From Brevibacillus invocatus (lineage in GTDB: Bacteria > Bacillota > Bacilli > Brevibacillales > Brevibacillaceae), in the NCBI RefSeq assembly GCF_003710915.1, contig NZ_RHHR01000013.1, positions 124,001 to 188,000 of the forward strand: 64,000 bases of DNA, given 5' to 3'. The position numbers and the translations under genes are program-made. Under the pieces are notes generated by a model that searched no databases, was not told where the DNA came from, and saw only the letters and a list, made by a program, of their open reading frames with translations. Shown here piece by piece: positions 60,247 through 64,000 of the stretch. Position 1 is the first letter of the stretch; each line of letters starts with the position of its first letter.

Positions 60247-61064
60247 TCAAGGTAGCAAATCCATGTTCAACTCCGGCAAAAAACCTGTCGGCAGTCTCGC
60301 AGCCAATCCTGCACTTCCGCCAAATAACAACAGCGTGATCAGCGCGACTTTCCCCTTGTTCTCCAAGGCTTTCTGTAAGACCTCGCTATAAAGCAGCGCA
60401 ATCCGTCCACCTTGGGGCTTTTTTTCCGCTTTCTTTTCTTTGCGTATGGTCATGCTTGCTAGCAAAGGCACAACCGTAACTGCTACGATCAATGAGGCAA
60501 GTAGCGACCATGCTACTGCTGCTGCGAAAGGCTTGAAGAAATCTCCCAGCATGCCGCTCACAAAAGCAATGGGCAAAAAGACAGCGACCGTCGCCAATGT
60601 AGACGAGGTAATCGCTCTGGCAACTTCCCCTACAGCAGCCAGAATCGTTTCATTCTGGCGTTCTTCTGTCTGAAAGCGCCTGAAGATATTTTCAATGACG
60701 ACTATGCTGTCATCTACGACTCTACCGATCGACACTGTCATCCCGAACAAGCTCATCAGATTGATGGTGATGCCGTTAAATTTCATGAACATGACGCTGA
60801 TGAGCACACAAAGCGGAATGGAAATCATGACGATGAATGTAGATTTCATATTTCGCAGGAACAGATAGATGACGAGAACCGCCATCATCATACCAAGTAC
60901 ACCCTCTTTGGGGATACCGTAAGCATCCCCAGCTTTGCCTGGGGTTCGCTTTCAATATTGATCACTAGAAACGAAAACACCCCACCCAATGCGACGAGTA
61001 GCGATAGGAGCACCACCATAGCCGGATTTTGCAAAGACGATTTGGTTAACCACCGCACTTTCAT
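60247..61064 (-). pseudogene. Truncated, frameshifted RND efflux pump gene (AcrB/SwrC-like)
   Basis: From 61064 a start (M-K-V-R-W-L-T-K-S-S-L-Q-N-P) and the first membrane helix match the N-terminus of RND inner-membrane pumps. After about 50 codons the frame is lost and the large porter domain (roughly 270 residues) is missing. From 60891 the homology resumes with M-A-V-L-V-I-Y-L-F-L-R-N-M-K-S and G-R-V-V-D-D-S-I-V-V-I-E-N-I, the helix with the proton-relay Asp pair. It ends early at L-P-E-L-N-M-D-L-L-P. The second half is absent. It cannot form a pump. Confidence 0.88.
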
Positions 61065-61184
61065 CCCCCCCTTTGCTCGATGTTTACCGCTTGCTGCGGT
61101 GATCGCTCTGCCCACAATATAGCTCCCCAATATGAACGATCGATGAACAAAACGTGGCAATATGAAGGAGGAGAAAAAAGAAAA

Positions 61185-61210
61185 AGAGGCGCCCGATTCG
61201 GAGCACCTCT
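61185..61210 (-). terminator. Intrinsic terminator of the dynamin-like operon
   Basis: AGAGGCGC / GCACCTCT 8-bp stem (one wobble) with a long T-rich tract leftward. It lies 14 bp past the stop. Confidence 0.8.
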
Positions 61211-61223
61211 TTATCATCCCTAT

Positions 61224-63191
61224 TTATTCCAGTTCAGCTGCTACACGTTTCAATTTGCCTTCCAGCTCGTTCAGGTCTACCTTCATCTCCAACGCGGCAA
61301 TCAGACCTGTGAAGTAGGAGGCAACCTGTTCCTTGACAAGGGCACGTTCCGTTTCCACGATTGTGGAAAAGAGTGTGGAAAACTGGTCGCGCAATTGCTC
61401 GCTTCCGCCAGAGACATAGGCAGATACAGGCTCTTGCAGGCGCTTTTCCAAATCCTCGCGCATTTTCACTCTGCCATCCTGTTCAAAGAAATCCTTGGTG
61501 TTCTTAAACAGGGAGAGCGCAGGTTGGAAGGCCTGGCTGGTTACAGGCAAATCCTCCGCGAATGTCAGCGTCTCTACCTGCCTCGGCTGATATGGAGACA
61601 GGGAGAGACTGGTCGCGTGGGCCTGAACATCACGTTGCCACTGCTGGATCAGCGTGACTCCTTGTCTGTTCATGTACTTCTCCAGTCGCAGCGTGGTCGC
61701 ACGCAGCTCCTGTGCCAGATCATAGCTGATCGAACGGAGGAGATCCGTCAGACAGCCTTGCAGAGCCTGCTTCATGTTGCGTCCATCCTCTTTTAGGACA
61801 GCCGGGTTGAAGGCAAAACCAAACAGCTCGTTGAAGCGGAAAAAGAGACGTTGCTTGACGTAGAAAAGCAGTTCTTCTCGCTCTTTGTCCAAATCCCGCT
61901 CCATCGAAGTGACCGAGAGAGCATCTACTGCAGCCAGCGCCGCAGCCTGCGCTTCGTTGGCCGCATCCCGACGAGCCAGACGTTCGCTTTCTCCGGACGT
62001 TGCCATGCGCATAAATTCGGACAAGGTTTCATGTGCCCTGCGAATCTCAGCGATTGCGGCATTGACCGCAATCTGGGTCAGCTCGTCGATGGTAAAACGC
62101 AGGAAATCTTGTTCAAAATGAGCCATTCCAGACAGGGCAAATCCTTCTTCCGCTGGCATCAAAGGCTCACCTTCTGCTGTCTGCGTGCGTTGACGGTACA
62201 CTTTTTCAGCAGATCCAGCAAGCTTGCCAGCCTCAAGCATCCGCGCCAGCAAAGCAGTCTGACTGGATACCGGATAGATCCGAGGTAGGCGAATTCCGCA
62301 GGTAAGCAGGTTTTTCTCTACGTGCGTAATGACACCCTGCAGCTCTTCTTCTGAGGCAGCCAAATCAGCAGCATTCACGATGAAGAACATCTTGTCCATC
62401 TCAAAGGTGTCCTTTACACGTCCCATCTGCAGCAGGAATTCGCGGTCAGCCTGGGAGAAGGCATGATTATAGTAGGTTACGAACAGAACAGCATCCGCGT
62501 TTTTCATGTACTCAAAGGCAACTCCGGTGTGACGAGCATTGATCGAGTCCGCACCGGGCGTGTCCACCAGGACGATTCCTTGATCCGTCAGCGGGCAAGA
62601 GTAGAACAGTTCGATGTACTCGGCAAAGCACGCTTTTTCTTCCTTGGCTACGAAGCCTTTGAACGCCTTCATGTCTACCAGCAACTCGCCGCCGAGATGA
62701 TCCGCCATCTCACCTAGACCCTTCGTGACGGCTTTTAAGAAGGTGTAGTGAGGTTTCGCGGTTGGAGGGATTTGCGCTACGTCAATTTTGTTCAGTTCGT
62801 CCAAAGCGCCCTCCAGATCGGGAGCGGACAATCCGAATACAGCCAGGGAACGGAGCACGTCCTGTTCGATGGCATCTCTGCTTTTCAGCACGACACGAAC
62901 GGTTCCATGGGGCTGTTCCTCGGTTGGAGGCATAATTTTGTTGATTGCAGCCGTCGTCGGATTGGGCGATACCGGCAGCACCAGATCTCCCATCAAGGCA
63001 TTGGCAAACGACGATTTCCCCGCACTAAAAGCCCCGAACAAGGCAACAGTAAAGCGGTTGGCAGTCAAGCGATCTGCACGATCCAGCATCGCTTGCGCCT
63101 GATTCTTCATACCCGGTACATCTGTGATTTCTATACTTGCACGCCGCAAGCGCTCCGCTGCGGCAAATAGCTTCTCTCTCAACTGGTTCAT
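61224..63191 (-). CDS. Bacterial dynamin-like GTPase (DynA second half-like)
   Basis: A 655-residue dynamin-family GTPase. G1 is G-A-F-S-A-G-K-S-S (about 52-60), G2 has P-T-T-A-A, G3 is D-T-P-G-A-D (about 207), and a G4-like N-A-A-D-L is near 270. Long helical stalk segments follow to the end, with few strong membrane helices. Bacillus DynA is a single protein of two dynamin units, and this gene has the size and motifs of one unit. The upstream gene, 9 bp away, ends like the other. Such proteins remodel or protect membranes, including under phage attack; that is inference here. Confidence 0.88.
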   Translation of the reverse strand: MNQLREKLFAAAERLRRASIEITDVPGMKNQAQAMLDRADRLTANRFTVALFGAFSAGKSSFANALMGDLVLPVSPNPTTAAINKIMPPTEEQPHGTVRVVLKSRDAIEQDVLRSLAVFGLSAPDLEGALDELNKIDVAQIPPTAKPHYTFLKAVTKGLGEMADHLGGELLVDMKAFKGFVAKEEKACFAEYIELFYSCPLTDQGIVLVDTPGADSINARHTGVAFEYMKNADAVLFVTYYNHAFSQADREFLLQMGRVKDTFEMDKMFFIVNAADLAASEEELQGVITHVEKNLLTCGIRLPRIYPVSSQTALLARMLEAGKLAGSAEKVYRQRTQTAEGEPLMPAEEGFALSGMAHFEQDFLRFTIDELTQIAVNAAIAEIRRAHETLSEFMRMATSGESERLARRDAANEAQAAALAAVDALSVTSMERDLDKEREELLFYVKQRLFFRFNELFGFAFNPAVLKEDGRNMKQALQGCLTDLLRSISYDLAQELRATTLRLEKYMNRQGVTLIQQWQRDVQAHATSLSLSPYQPRQVETLTFAEDLPVTSQAFQPALSLFKNTKDFFEQDGRVKMREDLEKRLQEPVSAYVSGGSEQLRDQFSTLFSTIVETERALVKEQVASYFTGLIAALEMKVDLNELEGKLKRVAAELE

Positions 63192-63200
63192 AATCGTACG

Positions 63201-64000
63201 TTACGCTCCTTCTTGCAGGATCGCCTGCAACTGTTCTTTGGCGGCTTGCTCTTTGGATGCGAGCTTCGTCAATTCCTGATGAACCTCTGCCATTTTGCGC
63301 AGATCAGCCAATCGCTCCTGCAGCTGTCCATTCTCTGCCTTTACCTGCTGTTCCAGCTTCGCCACGACCTGCTCGATGAAAGCGAGACCTGCACGTCTGT
63401 ACTCCAGCTTGATCCCATTGGAAAGATCGTTGCAGTAATTCATCACATACTCGCGAGAGCCCGCTCCATCCTTGATGTGAGAAGCGAGGAACTCCCCTGT
63501 CAACGCAATGCTGGTCGCATGCACTGCAGCGTGATACGCTTCGTCGCGAAGTTCGTATGCCTGTGGCTGCTTCGCCATCAATTCTTTGAAGTGGAAATCG
63601 AGATTGCCCGCCACTTTTTCACGCAGATCCGCCAGCAACGCCTCTTCCCTCTTGGCCTTCTCTTCCTCTGTCTTTTTTCCTGCGAATAAAATGCCCGCTT
63701 TAAATCCAGGTTTGCGGCTTTCCAGGTAGCTCTGTGCCGCTTCAGAGGTGCTGAAATAGGTCAGGCGAGCGTTGTCCAGGAGAACACCCAGCTCCTTCTC
63801 CATCTGTTTGCGCGCATCAGCCGTGCGGTTGGCAAGTGCCTGAGCTGCTGCTTCAGCCTGCTGCAAGGCACGGACGACCTGCTCCGCATCATGGCTGTCC
63901 AGCCCTTCTACCTGCACTTCGTCCAGCTTGCCTTCTAGCTCTCGACGTACTTCCTCATTTCGGTTCTTCAGCACCTGCACATGCTCGTCGACCAAATGCT
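63201..64000 (-). CDS. Dynamin-like protein, C-terminal stalk (runs off the window)
   Basis: At least 266 residues at the C-terminal end of a longer protein. They are almost wholly helical and charged, with G-F-K-A-G-I-L-F-A-G-K-K-T-E-E-E near residue 100 of the visible part, a hydrophobic paddle-like patch seen in DynA-type stalks. No stop separates it from the window edge. The GTPase head would lie beyond 64000. It ends 9 bp before the next dynamin gene and is cotranscribed with it. Confidence 0.78.
   Translation of the reverse strand, partial: HLVDEHVQVLKNRNEEVRRELEGKLDEVQVEGLDSHDAEQVVRALQQAEAAAQALANRTADARKQMEKELGVLLDNARLTYFSTSEAAQSYLESRKPGFKAGILFAGKKTEEEKAKREEALLADLREKVAGNLDFHFKELMAKQPQAYELRDEAYHAAVHATSIALTGEFLASHIKDGAGSREYVMNYCNDLSNGIKLEYRRAGLAFIEQVVAKLEQQVKAENGQLQERLADLRKMAEVHQELTKLASKEQAAKEQLQAILQEGA

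Overview
The window looks like chromosome from a Gram-positive, spore-forming Bacillales, most likely Brevibacillus or a close Paenibacillaceae relative. This is inferred from gene content (YheC/D spore-coat ATP-grasp, CgeB-type genes, RelQ, PepV, CstA with a LytS/LytR pair, DUF1128), strong AGGAGG-type ribosome sites, frequent GTG/TTG starts and intrinsic terminators after most units. It is mostly ordinary core chromosome, with several decayed patches. I saw no intact transposase, prophage, CRISPR array, rRNA or tRNA.

1-9.3 kb: the start of a nitroreductase gene with a Fur box, a POT peptide transporter, a GH15 hydrolase, an inositol-phosphatase-like enzyme, a CstA-family transporter with its YbdD partner, and a LytS/LytR two-component system. 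A LytTR direct-repeat operator lies in front of cstA, which points to a pyruvate/carbon-starvation uptake circuit. 9.3-13.3 kb: an amino-acid ABC transporter and a two-subunit CoA-transferase. The transferase has a sigma-54 promoter and palindromic enhancers, and a PAS-type sigma-54 activator is divergently transcribed. The catalytic glutamate of the beta subunit appears to be replaced by valine.

14.8-28.9 kb: a TipA-like MerR regulator, HPPD with a cre site, a SUFU remnant, a methyltransferase, YbaK, an ECF sigma/anti-sigma pair, a secreted protein of unknown function, a GDPD phosphodiesterase, a C45 acyltransferase, a soluble MCP next to a membrane protein, an RsmF-like methyltransferase, and an Lrp/LysE pair. 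29-39.7 kb: a DEAD-box helicase, PepV, RelQ, a membrane MCP, a GNAT, a TetR regulator, a U32 peptidase and DUF1128.

39.3-45.2 kb is the unusual section. Two copies of a three-hairpin intergenic repeat abut stop codons at 39358 and 45172. Between them an AT-rich pair (amidohydrolase plus His-rich membrane protein) is flanked by duplicated remnants of an EmrB/QacA-type exporter. A DivIVA-like small protein and citramalate synthase follow.

45-55 kb: a hydrolase, YheC/D, M20 and PHP enzymes, folA-thyA, a MocR regulator destroyed by an internal deletion, a cold-shock protein, a lipoprotein and PutP. 55.3-58.9 kb: a likely spore-maturation operon with two CgeB-like glycosyltransferase paralogues carrying LysM domains (one also carries a lytic transglycosylase domain) and a polysaccharide deacetylase. 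59-64 kb: an APH-fold kinase, a chimeric pseudogene of RND-pump and HAMP pieces, and two adjacent dynamin-like genes that look like a split DynA.
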